47,480 bases of DNA, taken from assembly GCA_007693955.1 (NCBI GenBank), contig RECR01000089.1, positions 1 through 47,480 of the forward strand, written 5' to 3'. The notes beneath the pieces are model-generated. The model worked only from the letters and a program-made list of their open reading frames with translations, was not told the origin of the DNA and made no database searches. Positions 15,896 through 24,443 of the stretch are shown here, piece after piece (the stretch's first letter is position 1; each line of letters starts with the position of its first letter). Source of the DNA: Gloeocapsa sp. DLM2.Bin57. GTDB taxonomy: Bacteria; Cyanobacteriota; Cyanobacteriia; Cyanobacteriales; Gloeocapsaceae. The position numbers and the translations under genes are program-made.

Positions 15896-16659
15896 GAACA
15901 GACAATTGCTTGTCCGTTTATCCACTCAAACAGACTTAGCTGTAGAGGGTTCTTAGGCTCAACAACTAACGCCATTGAGATTTCCTGACTATTTCTAGCC
16001 AAACCTGTTAGTTCAGGTTTAAGCGTGACTTCCTGAGTAACTCCCAGTAGCTTGGACAAACCTAGTCCAAGAAGTTCTAATCCTTTCTTGCCTATATTAA
16101 TTGCAGCTTGATTGTCAGCATCAGCTATGAACCCACAATTAGTACAAGTAAATTTTTCTTTTACCCTACTTGCAGAATCAACATGACCACAATTAGAACA
16201 GGTTTGAGACGTGAATTTAGGGTTAACTTCTAATACGATACAACCAAACTTTTCAGCTACAGATTGTATCTTTAATTTCAAGTTGCCCCAGGAACAATCT
16301 CTAATCAACCTATTTAAAGCTTGTTTTGCTGCTTGATTATTCTTAATGTATTTGCCTGCCTCATTTTGTTTAGGTGAGCATCTTTTGCTCATACCCTTAA
16401 CATTTAAATCTTCCAATATAATTACATCAGCTAATCTAACTAGTCTATTTGCTACTTTCCATTGGTAATCATCCCTTTGGTTAACTATTTTTTGGTCAAT
16501 TTTAGCTAATCTTTGATATGCTTTTTTCTGATTACTTGACCCTCTTTTTTTACGACTAGCTCGACGTTGTCTAATTCTTTTAACTCGCTCTAGTTGTTTC
16601 TCAAACTGTGGGTTACTTATTTGTTCCCCATTGCTTAGAGCAACTAGCTTTTTAATCCC
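15880..16659 (-). pseudogene. tnpB: TnpB (IS605 type), N-terminally truncated
   Basis: The open frame from about 16659 encodes roughly the last 260 residues of a TnpB RNA-guided nuclease. It begins GIKKLVALSNGEQ, just past the point where the RuvC-I aspartate should be. The bridge region (RASRKKRGSSNQKKAYQRLA) follows. Then come the RuvC-II Glu in IILEDLNVKGMS, the zinc ribbon CSNCGH...CTNCGF, and the RuvC-III Asp in DADNQAAINI. The N-terminal wedge/REC half and the first catalytic Asp are gone. The break falls inside the antitoxin gene. An ATG at 16416 could make a 178-residue C-terminal piece only. The protein would be nuclease-dead. Confidence 0.8.
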
Positions 16660-16946
16660 TGTTCTAAAAGTGTAATCAAGTAAGGACGGGAAACATTTAA
16701 AAGTTCTGCCGCTTTATCAGTAGTTAATTCAGCACTAATTAGGGTAATAGATATAGCATTACCTTGATTTATTTGTAAGAGTAAGTTTTTTAAACCAGTT
16801 ATAGCTGTAGCAGATAGGGAAAAAGTAACACCTGATTCTGTTTGGATGTGAATCTGTTCGCCATGAAGATTAGATAGAAGAGTTCGTGCTTCTTCAGCTT
16901 CTTGTGCAGTGGGTATAATCAAATTGTGGTGGCTTAATGAACTCAT
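16644..16946 (-). pseudogene. Antitoxin with excisionase-type HTH, C-terminus lost
   Basis: ATG at 16946 (a GTG in frame lies at 16955). The protein has about 100 residues: an N-terminal helical/beta region and then an excisionase-family helix-turn-helix (LTTDKAAELLNVSRPYLITL). In intact relatives the HTH runs on into a wing (GxxPxxxVGTHRR) and about 40 more residues. Here the frame leaves the family after LEQG, reads LKS and stops exactly where the truncated tnpB begins. Such antitoxins pair with PIN toxins of the type found broken at 15538. DNA binding without the wing is doubtful. Confidence 0.7.
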
Positions 16947-17016
16947 TATGAACACATGAAAGTGAGTAATCTAGTTTACTTACAATCTAGCGAATAAATG
17001 CAATAAGTGCAATAAA

Positions 17017-17048
17017 GCACCAAGGACAGGTAAAAAAAGCCTTGGTGC
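17017..17048. terminator. Hairpin terminator, copy 2 of a duplicated element
   Basis: GCACCAAGG (17017-17025) and CCTTGGTGC (17040-17048) form a perfect 9-bp stem with loop ACAGGTAAAAAAAG. On the minus strand TTTATT follows, so it can end the iron operon. The sequence is nearly identical to 15502-15532. Confidence 0.65.
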
Positions 17049-17072
17049 ATTTGATGATGTTCAAACGAGCTA

Positions 17073-17363
17073 CTACTTATTTAGATGTACTAAACCGTTT
17101 TTCTCACTAGAGTAAGGAGTTGGTAAAAATTTAAGCTTTGTTGGCTGTGGAGAGACTTTGTTGTCTTCTAACAAAGATATACCACTTTTAATAATAGCTT
17201 TGAGAATAGGACGACCTAATTTCACTGATGCAGGAACAATAGTAGTACCTAATAAAATTAATCCTAATCCCGCTAAAGCTGTAGTGTCACCTGATTTGTA
17301 ATCGTCTAGTATTTCTTTAAGATGGAAACTTACTACCGATCTATCCCAATGAACAATTGACAT
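17073..17363 (-). CDS. DUF5132-like membrane-associated protein, last gene of the iron/P-ATPase operon
   Basis: The protein has 96 residues from ATG 17363, which is set by a good AGGAG 8 nt upstream. The frame extends to a TTG at 17447, but that part overlaps the true end of the ferritin-like gene. A hydrophobic segment ALAGLGLILLGTTIVPASV is followed by RPILKAIIKSGISLLED, matching the DUF5132-type layout of the protein at 13796. The tail is basic and proline rich. Small hydrophobic proteins of this sort accompany HMA/P1B-ATPase genes. In a ferrosome-like system such a protein could coat or anchor the compartment, but that is inference. Confidence 0.65.
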   Translation of the reverse strand: MSIVHWDRSVVSFHLKEILDDYKSGDTTALAGLGLILLGTTIVPASVKLGRPILKAIIKSGISLLEDNKVSPQPTKLKFLPTPYSSEKNGLVHLNK

Positions 17364-17371
17364 GATTTTTT

Positions 17372-17376
17372 CTCCT
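17372..17376 (-). promoter_or_regulatory. Ribosome binding site fixing the start of the DUF5132-like gene
   Basis: AGGAG, 8 nt before ATG 17363. It favours this start over the upstream in-frame TTG at 17447. Confidence 0.65.
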
Positions 17377-17421
17377 GGTGCAATTGCTACTAATTCTAAC
17401 AAATCTTGAGAAAAGTTCTTA

Positions 17422-17899
17422 TTAACTTTGACAGGGTTTTGAGACAAGACGATGTTTACCGTGACGGTGTCGATGACCTTTTGAGCGGGAGAATTGGTGT
17501 GTTTCTCCTACACAACGAGAGAAAGCGCGAAGGTGATTTTCAAAGAGAAGCTCTTTTTAGATTGAGAAAGACGCGTTGTACATCAGGATATTCCGTGGTT
17601 AGAGCTAATAATCTGTTAGACATTATTTCATTTTCTCTTTCGGCGATAACACCTTGTTGACAAGCTTCTAAGACGGAATCAGGTGCAGTTACTCGCTCTG
17701 CCCAATTATCGATAGGAATAGTCAAATTATACTTGCGAAAAAGTCGCACTAACGCCTGAATGTGTCTTTCTTCCGATTGGACAATATTAATGAATGGTCG
17801 AATTGGTGCAAATTTTTCGATAACGAGACTATAAGTCGCACGAGCTTTATATTCGTCTTGGATTGCTTCTACAAGTGCTTTTTCGAGCTTATTTAACAT
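17422..17899 (-). pseudogene. Ferritin-like diiron protein (DUF2202-like) with a frameshift near the C-terminus
   Basis: The first frame (17899 to stop at 17540, 119 residues) is a ferritin-like four-helix protein: EAIQDEYKARATY (helix 1 Glu), SEERHIQALVRLF (ExxH) and AERENEIMSNRL (helix 3 Glu). It stops at LNLKRASL. In the next frame the sequence goes on as FENHLRAFSRCVGE, which is how this family continues after RAS. One base too many near 17541-17549 therefore explains the early stop. The shifted frame ends at TAA 17422-17424. The lost segment carries the NHLRAF histidine, so metal binding would be impaired. It overlaps the ATPase gene by 11 nt. A sequencing error is possible. Confidence 0.75.
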
Positions 17900-20015
17900 A
17901 ATTTTCGATTTGATGTTGAGCTAAAGGTCGTAAACTATTCAAACCTGCGGCGATCGCTGTACCATTATGAATAGTAGTAGCCAAAAGAGGGTTAAGTCCG
18001 ACGGTAGAGGCTAAACCCAAAGCGAGTAAATTAGGACCTACTACCAATAGTATATTTTGGTCGATGAGATTTCTGGTTTCTCTAGCGATCGCGATAGCTT
18101 CGAGAATGCTATTAAGGTTATTATTCATTAGAACCACGTCTGCTGTTTCTCTAGCTACTTCTGAACCATGAGCAAAAGAGATAGAGACGTCAGCATAAGC
18201 TAAAGCTACTGAGTCATTGAGTCCATCTCCTACAAAAGCGACTGTTCTTCCTGAGCGATGTAAATCGCGGACAATTTGCGCTTTTTGTTCGGGGAAAGCT
18301 TCCGCATATACTTGAGTTTTGGGAATATTGAGAGCATGGGCTACTTGCATAGCGCGTTCTTGATTATCTCCTGTTAATAAATGAACAGATATTCCCCAAT
18401 CTTGTTGTAGCTTAGTAATCAGGGCTGAACTTTCAGGACGCAAGGGATCAGCGTATTGGATAACTCCTTGAAACTGACCATCACAAGCCACGTAGATTAG
18501 AGATAGTTCTTCACCAGAGTAGGAAAATCCCTCTAAGTCTATATCTTGTTGTTTCAGGAATCTTTCACTACCTATTAACACGGTTTTACCCGCGATCGTC
18601 GCTGTCATACCTAACCCTACGCTATATTCCCAATTTTCCCGAGGGAGAATTTCTATACCTTGATCTTGAGCAAAAACGGCGATCGCTTCAGCGAGAGGGT
18701 GAGTTATGCGCTGTTCTGCTGATGCTGCTAACTGTAATAAATCATGCTCTGATAGTCTTCCTGCTACGGTTTGGATACCTACTACTACTACTTCTCCTCG
18801 GGTGAGAGTACCTGTTTTATCAAAAACGAAGGTATCTATTTCTGAGAGTAACTCTAGGGTGCGTCCACTACGTACTAAAATACCATGTCTGGTAATATGA
18901 TTTAATGCTCCTAGAAAAGCGGTAGGGATAGATACTCTAATTCCCGTGACAAAGTCGAGGGTAAGAATAGAAGCAACTCTACTAGGATCTCGGGTTGTTA
19001 CCCAAACCAATCCCGCCCAAGTCAGAGAGGGTATAATCAGTTTATCGGCTAGTTTAGCTGCATAATTAGCCATACGGGTATCATGAACTGGAGCTTTTTG
19101 CAGTAATTCCCAACTAGCTGCAGCGCGGGTTTGATAACCGACTTTTTCGGTAGAAATATGGATTTGACCTGAACGTAACAGGGTAGAAGCATAGACATAA
19201 GTTCCCGTTTGAGCGACAATAGGCATCGATTCCCCTGTAAGTTGTTGTTGATCGATGGTTGCTTCTCCTTTGAGCACTACTCCATCTACGGGAATCTGTT
19301 CACCTGGATAGACTATGACTATCTCTTCGGGAATAACGCAGTCACTGTTGATTTGGATAAGTTTTCCTTCTCTTTCTACCCAAGCATAACGCCCAATGGT
19401 GTCTAGTAACTCGGCAGTTTGTCTTTCTGTAGCTCTAGCGGTGCGATCGCGGATTAAGTCTCCTAATTCATGAAGAGTTATCATCAGTGCAGGGGTAATC
19501 AATCTTCCCTGTAAACCGCTAAAAACAATCGCTAACAAGTCTAAACAGTCAATATTGAGTTTTTGCTCTCGAAAGATGTTGTTAACAGCTCTTTGCGCTA
19601 CAGGAAGGGTAGCAGCGATAAGTGAAGCGATCGCCCCTACACGTAAAAAAGGTAGTCCGAGTTGCCTACTTGTTACAGCAAGACTGACAGCTACGAGAGG
19701 AAGGGTAAGACTCGACCATTCTTCCTCTTGTAGTTTGGGTGAAGAAGATAAAGAGGAGGGTTTTTGACCAGCTTCGGCTAAAATTTCCTGTAATTGTGGA
19801 ATAATATCCTGATTTTCCCTTTGATGATAATGAATCACCACCGAAGTTGCCCAAGTATTAATCCGAAACTTTTTAATCCATGTTTCTGCTGTTAATAATT
19901 CTACCAAACGATTAGTAAAGGCTTTATTTTCCAACAGAGGAACTCTTAATCTTAACCTTCCTGGTAAGATATGGATAACTTCTGATTGAGATTCTAATAC
20001 AAGTCCTGTCATCAT
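17889..20015 (-). CDS. P1B-type heavy-metal ATPase without CPx motif (possible P1B-6/FezB-like)
   Basis: This 708-residue P-type ATPase has a complete core: TGES (260-263), phosphorylated Asp399 in DKTGTLT, ITHPLAEA (the P1B HP motif) and VGDGLNDSVAL. The transmembrane site normally reading CPC/SPC is GIRVSIPTA (358-366), with no cysteine. The N-terminus has no metal-binding CxxC HMA. It has an HMA-like fold with HILPGRLRLRV (15-25), a basic GRxRxR motif. These traits fit the P1B group found beside iron genes, of which ferrosome FezB is the member I recall. The operon neighbours are a double FeoA, an HMA-like protein, a ferritin-like protein and a DUF5132-like protein. Iron is the most likely substrate, but this is inferred. 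Confidence 0.85.
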   Translation of the reverse strand: MMTGLVLESQSEVIHILPGRLRLRVPLLENKAFTNRLVELLTAETWIKKFRINTWATSVVIHYHQRENQDIIPQLQEILAEAGQKPSSLSSSPKLQEEEWSSLTLPLVAVSLAVTSRQLGLPFLRVGAIASLIAATLPVAQRAVNNIFREQKLNIDCLDLLAIVFSGLQGRLITPALMITLHELGDLIRDRTARATERQTAELLDTIGRYAWVEREGKLIQINSDCVIPEEIVIVYPGEQIPVDGVVLKGEATIDQQQLTGESMPIVAQTGTYVYASTLLRSGQIHISTEKVGYQTRAAASWELLQKAPVHDTRMANYAAKLADKLIIPSLTWAGLVWVTTRDPSRVASILTLDFVTGIRVSIPTAFLGALNHITRHGILVRSGRTLELLSEIDTFVFDKTGTLTRGEVVVVGIQTVAGRLSEHDLLQLAASAEQRITHPLAEAIAVFAQDQGIEILPRENWEYSVGLGMTATIAGKTVLIGSERFLKQQDIDLEGFSYSGEELSLIYVACDGQFQGVIQYADPLRPESSALITKLQQDWGISVHLLTGDNQERAMQVAHALNIPKTQVYAEAFPEQKAQIVRDLHRSGRTVAFVGDGLNDSVALAYADVSISFAHGSEVARETADVVLMNNNLNSILEAIAIARETRNLIDQNILLVVGPNLLALGLASTVGLNPLLATTIHNGTAIAAGLNSLRPLAQHQIENYVK

Positions 20016-20018
20016 CTA

Positions 20019-20588
20019 CTAAATTTGATTATTTTCTACACCAGGAGAGGTGATTGTTTCTTCTGCTTCTGCTCTACTGATAATATTCAATAGCTGCATA
20101 CCTAATTCCATTTCTGATGCTCCCGAGGCTTCATAATTAATTGCTACTGAAGCTGCGGCTTGATTTACTCTAACTTTGAGTACATATTCATTTTCGTTGA
20201 GTAATCTTTCTAACCGTTTAGCAAATAAGGTGTCATCCCTTAAACGTTCAATCTTTAAACGGATTCTTCCAGGTACTGAATGAATAATGCTATAACCTTG
20301 AGCAATTTCGTTGTTTTGCTTTTGGTTATTCTCTTCTGGTGGTGTTGTGGTTGATTCTGTTTGAGTTTTTTTAAGCTGTTGAAAAATTTGTCGAGATATT
20401 CCCGCGATTAACAAATTAGCCAACAAAGCGTTAGCGCCTCTTAATCCTAAACGACTAGTAGCAAATATGCCAATTACCACAGGTAGAATCATCTCAATTT
20501 CTTGATGTTCTTGTAAAAATTCGGCTACTTTAGCTTCTGTTGCTTCTTCGGTTTGATTGTTTAATGTTGATACGGTTAATTCAGTCAT
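20019..20588 (-). CDS. HMA-like domain protein with PGRIRLKI motif
   Basis: The protein has 189 residues. An in-frame ATG at 20600 precedes the chosen ATG 20588, but AGGAG lies between the two with correct spacing for 20588. The N-terminal half has a possible membrane helix pair (MILPVVIGIFATSRLGL and GANALLANLLIAGIS). The C-terminal half is an HMA-like domain without cysteines: YSIIHSVPGRIRLKIERL, then YVLKVRVNQAAASVAINY. The same HxxPGRxRL signature starts the ATPase encoded 3 nt downstream. The two domains may interact. The start overlaps the FeoA gene by 8 nt. Confidence 0.75.
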   Translation of the reverse strand: MTELTVSTLNNQTEEATEAKVAEFLQEHQEIEMILPVVIGIFATSRLGLRGANALLANLLIAGISRQIFQQLKKTQTESTTTPPEENNQKQNNEIAQGYSIIHSVPGRIRLKIERLRDDTLFAKRLERLLNENEYVLKVRVNQAAASVAINYEASGASEMELGMQLLNIISRAEAEETITSPGVENNQI

Positions 20589-21165
20589 TTTTCTCCTCAT
20601 CTACTGTTTCAACTACGAGAGCGTCTGCTTCTTGTTTGCGTAAACTTAGGTGAAATCCATTGAGTAGGATATCAATTGGGTGACCCATTGAACCTACCTT
20701 AAGCACGGTAAATTCTGCTCCTGGAGTTAATCCCATCGAAACTAATTTTCCTCTGTAACCCCATCTCGCCTTGTCGTACCCTACAACTATACATCTTGTA
20801 CCCTCTGGCATTTCTCCTAAGAATGTTTTGATATTGCTTTCTGCTGTAAAAGGTTCATCTCTAACCCAAACTTTTTGAGCTAATCCTGCTCCTATACCGA
20901 TTTGCTTATTGTTCATTTTTACTACAACTGAACCACTTGGTTGACGGCTAACTATTGTTACTTCCATCCCCGTAGTTAATCCCATTGATAAGAGATGCTC
21001 CATGCTTTTTTTTCCTTGAGATCCAATTAACCAGACTCGTTTACCTATTGCAGCTTCTGCTAAGGGGTAACCAGATCCAGGATTTACCCCTTCTTCTTGC
21101 TCACTAGATCCACCAAAGTAAGAAAAACTCCAACTTTGCTGACTGTCATTTATCTGCCAATCCAT
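20581..21165 (-). CDS. feoA: Tandem FeoA-domain protein
   Basis: This 194-residue protein has two FeoA-type SH3-like domains at about 33-103 and 110-186. Each has the core HLLSMGLTTGMEVTIV or KLVSMGLTPGAEFTVL. The first 32 residues are polar and unrelated. FeoA domains normally assist FeoB in ferrous iron uptake, but no feoB lies here. The next genes are an HMA-like protein and a P1B ATPase. It is the first gene of a five-gene minus-strand operon with overlaps throughout. A link to iron is therefore well grounded, though its direct partner is not known. Confidence 0.85.
   Translation of the reverse strand: MDWQINDSQQSWSFSYFGGSSEQEEGVNPGSGYPLAEAAIGKRVWLIGSQGKKSMEHLLSMGLTTGMEVTIVSRQPSGSVVVKMNNKQIGIGAGLAQKVWVRDEPFTAESNIKTFLGEMPEGTRCIVVGYDKARWGYRGKLVSMGLTPGAEFTVLKVGSMGHPIDILLNGFHLSLRKQEADALVVETVDEEKND
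20593..20597 (-). promoter_or_regulatory. Ribosome binding site deciding the HMA-like gene start
   Basis: AGGAG lies 4 nt before ATG 20588 and inside the alternative ORF start ATG 20600. It shows that the downstream ATG is the likely start. Confidence 0.6.
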
Positions 21166-21650
21166 TTAACCACCTTTTTGCTAGTTATTTTTAATAAATT
21201 TTTTCTGTAAAAATTGATAATCGTGAGAATATCGGTCTTGATTGGCTCAAATGCCTACCAAAACATGATTTTTTCGAGTGTAGCATTAAACTACTTGCTA
21301 ACTCGAGTAATAACTAATTAGTAATTATTCTCAAGTATATCTTAAGATTATACCTAAAGGAAGCAAAATTTTCCTTAAGAATTTCTTAAATATGAAATCT
21401 AGTTAAATCTTAAGGTTTTTTCTAGAATTGTCTATCGAATCACTGATCTATACTAAAGTTAGTGAGCAAAAGTATGGCTCTCCCTATATTTAGGTTGATA
21501 AGCATTCACTTACTATAGAGAAAAGGGAAGAGGGAAGAGGTAAAAGGGAAAAAAGTGTAATTTTGTCAGGAGTGCGCTTTCGCACCGCAGAGACAACTTA
21601 ACTCCTACCGAAAGAGCTTGTTATTTTAAATCTACACGAGGAAAGTAGAA
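21166..21650. other. 485-bp divergent intergenic region
   Basis: This is the shared promoter region of the iron operon (-) and the phytochrome operon (+). It is AT-rich, with four TCTTAAG-like words between 21343 and 21420. A partial Fur-like half-site TTGATAAT lies at 21214-21221, without a convincing mirror half. A purine-rich stretch (21520-21555) resembles the core of the dispersed repeat, and a small GTGCGC/GCAC hairpin lies near 21571-21586. I see no gene and no clear promoter hexamers. Confidence 0.4.
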
Positions 21651-23936
21651 ATGGTACAATTGAATTATTCTAGCCAAGAATCCGAGAACTTGGCTTATAC
21701 AGGAAATGAAACTATTCCCCAACAGCATCTGATTCAACCCCACGGGGTGTTAATGGTATTAAGTGAACCAGAATTAACTATAGTACAAATCACAGCCAAT
21801 GCTTCTAGACTATTTGGTCTAAGATTAGAAGATATACTAGGTCAAACCCTAGACGACTTATTAGATCCATTTCAAACAGAAGGAATTAAACAGGGATTAG
21901 CTCAAGATAATCTAGACTTTATCAATCCTACCAAAGTATGGGCAAGAAAAAGCGGAGATGAATACGTAGTTTTTGACGCGGTTTTCCATCGTAATAGTGA
22001 CGGTTTATTGATTTTAGAACTAGAACCCGCTTTCGCTCAAGAAAATATCCCCTTTTTAAGTTTCTATCACTTAGCTAAAGCATCCATCAAGCAACTTCTC
22101 GAAACAGTTAACTTAAAACAATTCTGTGAAGTAATCGTTAAAGAAGTGCGCAAAGTAACAGAATTTGACCGCGTGATGTTGTACAAATTTGCAGCAGATG
22201 GACACGGAGTAGTCCTAGCTGAAGAAAAAGTACCAGAATTAGAACCCTATCTAGGTTTACACTATCCCGAATCAGATATACCCCCAGCTGCGCGTAAATT
22301 ATTCGCTTCTAACTGGATTCGCTTAATTCCCGATAGTCACGCAGAAGGAGTTGGTTTAGTCAAAGCAGCTGATGATCAAGAAAATAACCCTCTAGACTTA
22401 ACCCATTCTATCCTGAGAAGTGCATCTGGTTGTCACTTAGAGTACTTGCACAATATGGGTGTAGGAGCATCTCTAACTATCTCCTTAATTAAAGACGAGA
22501 AACTCTGGGGTTTAATCGCTTGTCACCATCGTACACCTAAATACGTACCTTACGAATTGCGTAAAGCTTGCGAATTTTTAGGACAAGTCATCTTCTCAGA
22601 AATATCAGCAAGAGAAGAAACAGAAGACTATAACTATCGGATGAAATTAACTTATATACAAACAGCGTTGATAGACTATATGTCTAACGATGAAAGTTTT
22701 ATTGAAGGGTTGACCAAACATCAACCTAACCTGTTAGAGTTAACTAGTGCTAAAGGTGCAGCGATTCTGTTTGGTAATAAATGGACGGTTATCGGTAAAG
22801 TTCCCTCAGAAGAGGATTTAAACCTATTAGTGCTATGGTTACGTAAAAACGTCGATGGAGAGGTATTTTATACCGATTCCTTGGCGAGAGTTTATCCCGA
22901 CGCAGATAAATATAAAGACTTAGGTAGTGGTTTATTGGCTATACCGATATCTAGTAAAAACTTCGTCTTGTGGTTCAGACCAGAAGTTATTCAGACTGTC
23001 AATTGGGGAGGTAATCCTAATCACGCTTACGAAGCTAAACATAAAGAAGGTAACCTAAAACTATCTCCGCGTAAATCCTTTGAACTGTGGAAAGAAACAG
23101 TTAGACTAAAATCTTTATCTTGGCAACAAGTAGAAATTAAAGCCGCTTTAGAATTAAGAAAGGCTATTATCAATATTATTCTACGCCAAGCCGATGAATT
23201 AGCGCAACTAGCCCACGATTTAGAAAGATCTAACTCAGAATTGAAAAAATTCGCCTATGTAGCTTCTCATGATTTACAAGAACCTTTAAATCAAGTAGCT
23301 AACTATGTACAGTTACTAGAGATGCGCTATAACAGTCAACTAGATACAGACGCTAAAGAATTTATCGGTTACGCGGTAGAAGGGGTAAGTCTGATGCAAA
23401 CCCTGATAGACGACGTTTTAGCCTATTCTCGCGTTGATACCCAAGCGATCGAATTTGAACTAACCGATGTCCAAACACCCCTAGAAATGGCTTTAGGTAA
23501 CCTCAGAAGACGCATTAAAGATAATCAAGCTGTCATTACTTCTGAACCACTACCAACGGTTATGGCTGATAAAACTCAGTTAATGCAGTTATTCCAAAAC
23601 TTAATCGCTAATGCGATCAAATTCCGCAGCGACGCGGCACCTAAAATTCAGATCAGTGCAACTAGACTAGAAGAAGAGTGGTTATTCTCTGTAGAAGATA
23701 ATGGAATTGGTATAGATCCCCAATTTTCAGAACGAATCTTTATTATCTTCCAAAGATTACACACCCGAGATGAATACCCAGGTACAGGTATGGGTTTAGC
23801 AATTTGTAAAAAAATAGTAGAATGTCACCGAGGTCAAATCTGGGTAGAATCAGAGTTAGATCAAGGGGCAAAATTCTATTTTACTATTCCAGTAGGAGGA
23901 CGCGATCGTGAGCTTAGAAGAGGGCGAAAAGCTTAA
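21651..23936 (+). CDS. Phytochrome-type sensor histidine kinase (Cph1-like)
   Basis: This 761-residue red/far-red light sensor has PAS (about 20-125), GAF (145-315), PHY (330-500), HisKA and HATPase domains. Cys261 in SGCHLEYLHNMG is the cyanobacterial bilin attachment site, and ESDIPPAARKLF holds the DIP motif (209-211). No N-terminal Cys of the bacteriophytochrome type is present. The PHY tongue has WFRPE and SPRKSFELW. His540 in ASHDLQEP is the phospho-acceptor. The Asn box is NLIANAIKF and the G boxes are DNGIGID and GTGMGLAIC. It should bind phycocyanobilin. The C-terminal 29 nt overlap the Rcp-like gene. Confidence 0.93.
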   Translation: MVQLNYSSQESENLAYTGNETIPQQHLIQPHGVLMVLSEPELTIVQITANASRLFGLRLEDILGQTLDDLLDPFQTEGIKQGLAQDNLDFINPTKVWARKSGDEYVVFDAVFHRNSDGLLILELEPAFAQENIPFLSFYHLAKASIKQLLETVNLKQFCEVIVKEVRKVTEFDRVMLYKFAADGHGVVLAEEKVPELEPYLGLHYPESDIPPAARKLFASNWIRLIPDSHAEGVGLVKAADDQENNPLDLTHSILRSASGCHLEYLHNMGVGASLTISLIKDEKLWGLIACHHRTPKYVPYELRKACEFLGQVIFSEISAREETEDYNYRMKLTYIQTALIDYMSNDESFIEGLTKHQPNLLELTSAKGAAILFGNKWTVIGKVPSEEDLNLLVLWLRKNVDGEVFYTDSLARVYPDADKYKDLGSGLLAIPISSKNFVLWFRPEVIQTVNWGGNPNHAYEAKHKEGNLKLSPRKSFELWKETVRLKSLSWQQVEIKAALELRKAIINIILRQADELAQLAHDLERSNSELKKFAYVASHDLQEPLNQVANYVQLLEMRYNSQLDTDAKEFIGYAVEGVSLMQTLIDDVLAYSRVDTQAIEFELTDVQTPLEMALGNLRRRIKDNQAVITSEPLPTVMADKTQLMQLFQNLIANAIKFRSDAAPKIQISATRLEEEWLFSVEDNGIGIDPQFSERIFIIFQRLHTRDEYPGTGMGLAICKKIVECHRGQIWVESELDQGAKFYFTIPVGGRDRELRRGRKA

Positions 23937-24354
23937 ACTCATTTTCCTAGTAGAGGACAATAAAGCTGATGTTCGTCTGATTGAAGAAGCTTTAAAAAAT
24001 AGCGTTGTACCTCATGAAATCGTAGCGGTCAAAAATGGGGTGGAAGCAATGGCGTACTTACGTCAAGAAGGTGAGTACGCCGACGCTCGACGTCCTGATA
24101 TTATTCTGTTAGACTTGAATTTACCCCGTAAAGACGGTCGAGAAGTGTTAGCAGAAATTAAAGCAGATCCCCAACTCAAACGTATTCCTGTAGTAGTTTT
24201 AACAACCTCAAAGAACGAAGATGATATCTTTCACAGCTACGATTTACACGTAAACTGTTATATCACTAAATCTCGGAATTTGAGTCAGTTGTTTGAGATA
24301 GTTAAAGGAATTGAGGAATTCTGGCTCAAGACTGTTACTCTACCATTAGATTAG
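23908..24354 (+). CDS. Rcp1-like single-domain response regulator
   Basis: This 148-residue CheY-like receiver has acidic pair EDN (16-18), phosphorylated Asp69 in IILLDLNLP, Thr/Ser in VVLTTSKNEDD, and Lys in CYITKSRN. It has the long loop after Asp typical of Rcp1-type regulators (PRKDGREVLAEIK). It starts with GTG inside the end of the phytochrome gene, a 29-nt overlap, so translation is coupled. It is the expected phosphate acceptor of the upstream kinase. No output domain is present. Confidence 0.9.
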   Translation: MSLEEGEKLKLIFLVEDNKADVRLIEEALKNSVVPHEIVAVKNGVEAMAYLRQEGEYADARRPDIILLDLNLPRKDGREVLAEIKADPQLKRIPVVVLTTSKNEDDIFHSYDLHVNCYITKSRNLSQLFEIVKGIEEFWLKTVTLPLD

Positions 24355-24443
24355 TTAAGAGGGAAAGATTGGGAAATTTTCCTCTCTTTTTTCTTGATAT
24401 ATACTCCCGAGTTAGTGAAGAAGGGGAGCAAAGTAAAGAAACC

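Noticed and set aside
21205-21235. Possible Fur box before the FeoA gene
   Set aside because: Only one half (TTGATAAT) fits, and the mirror half is poor. It is noted in the gap entry but not called.
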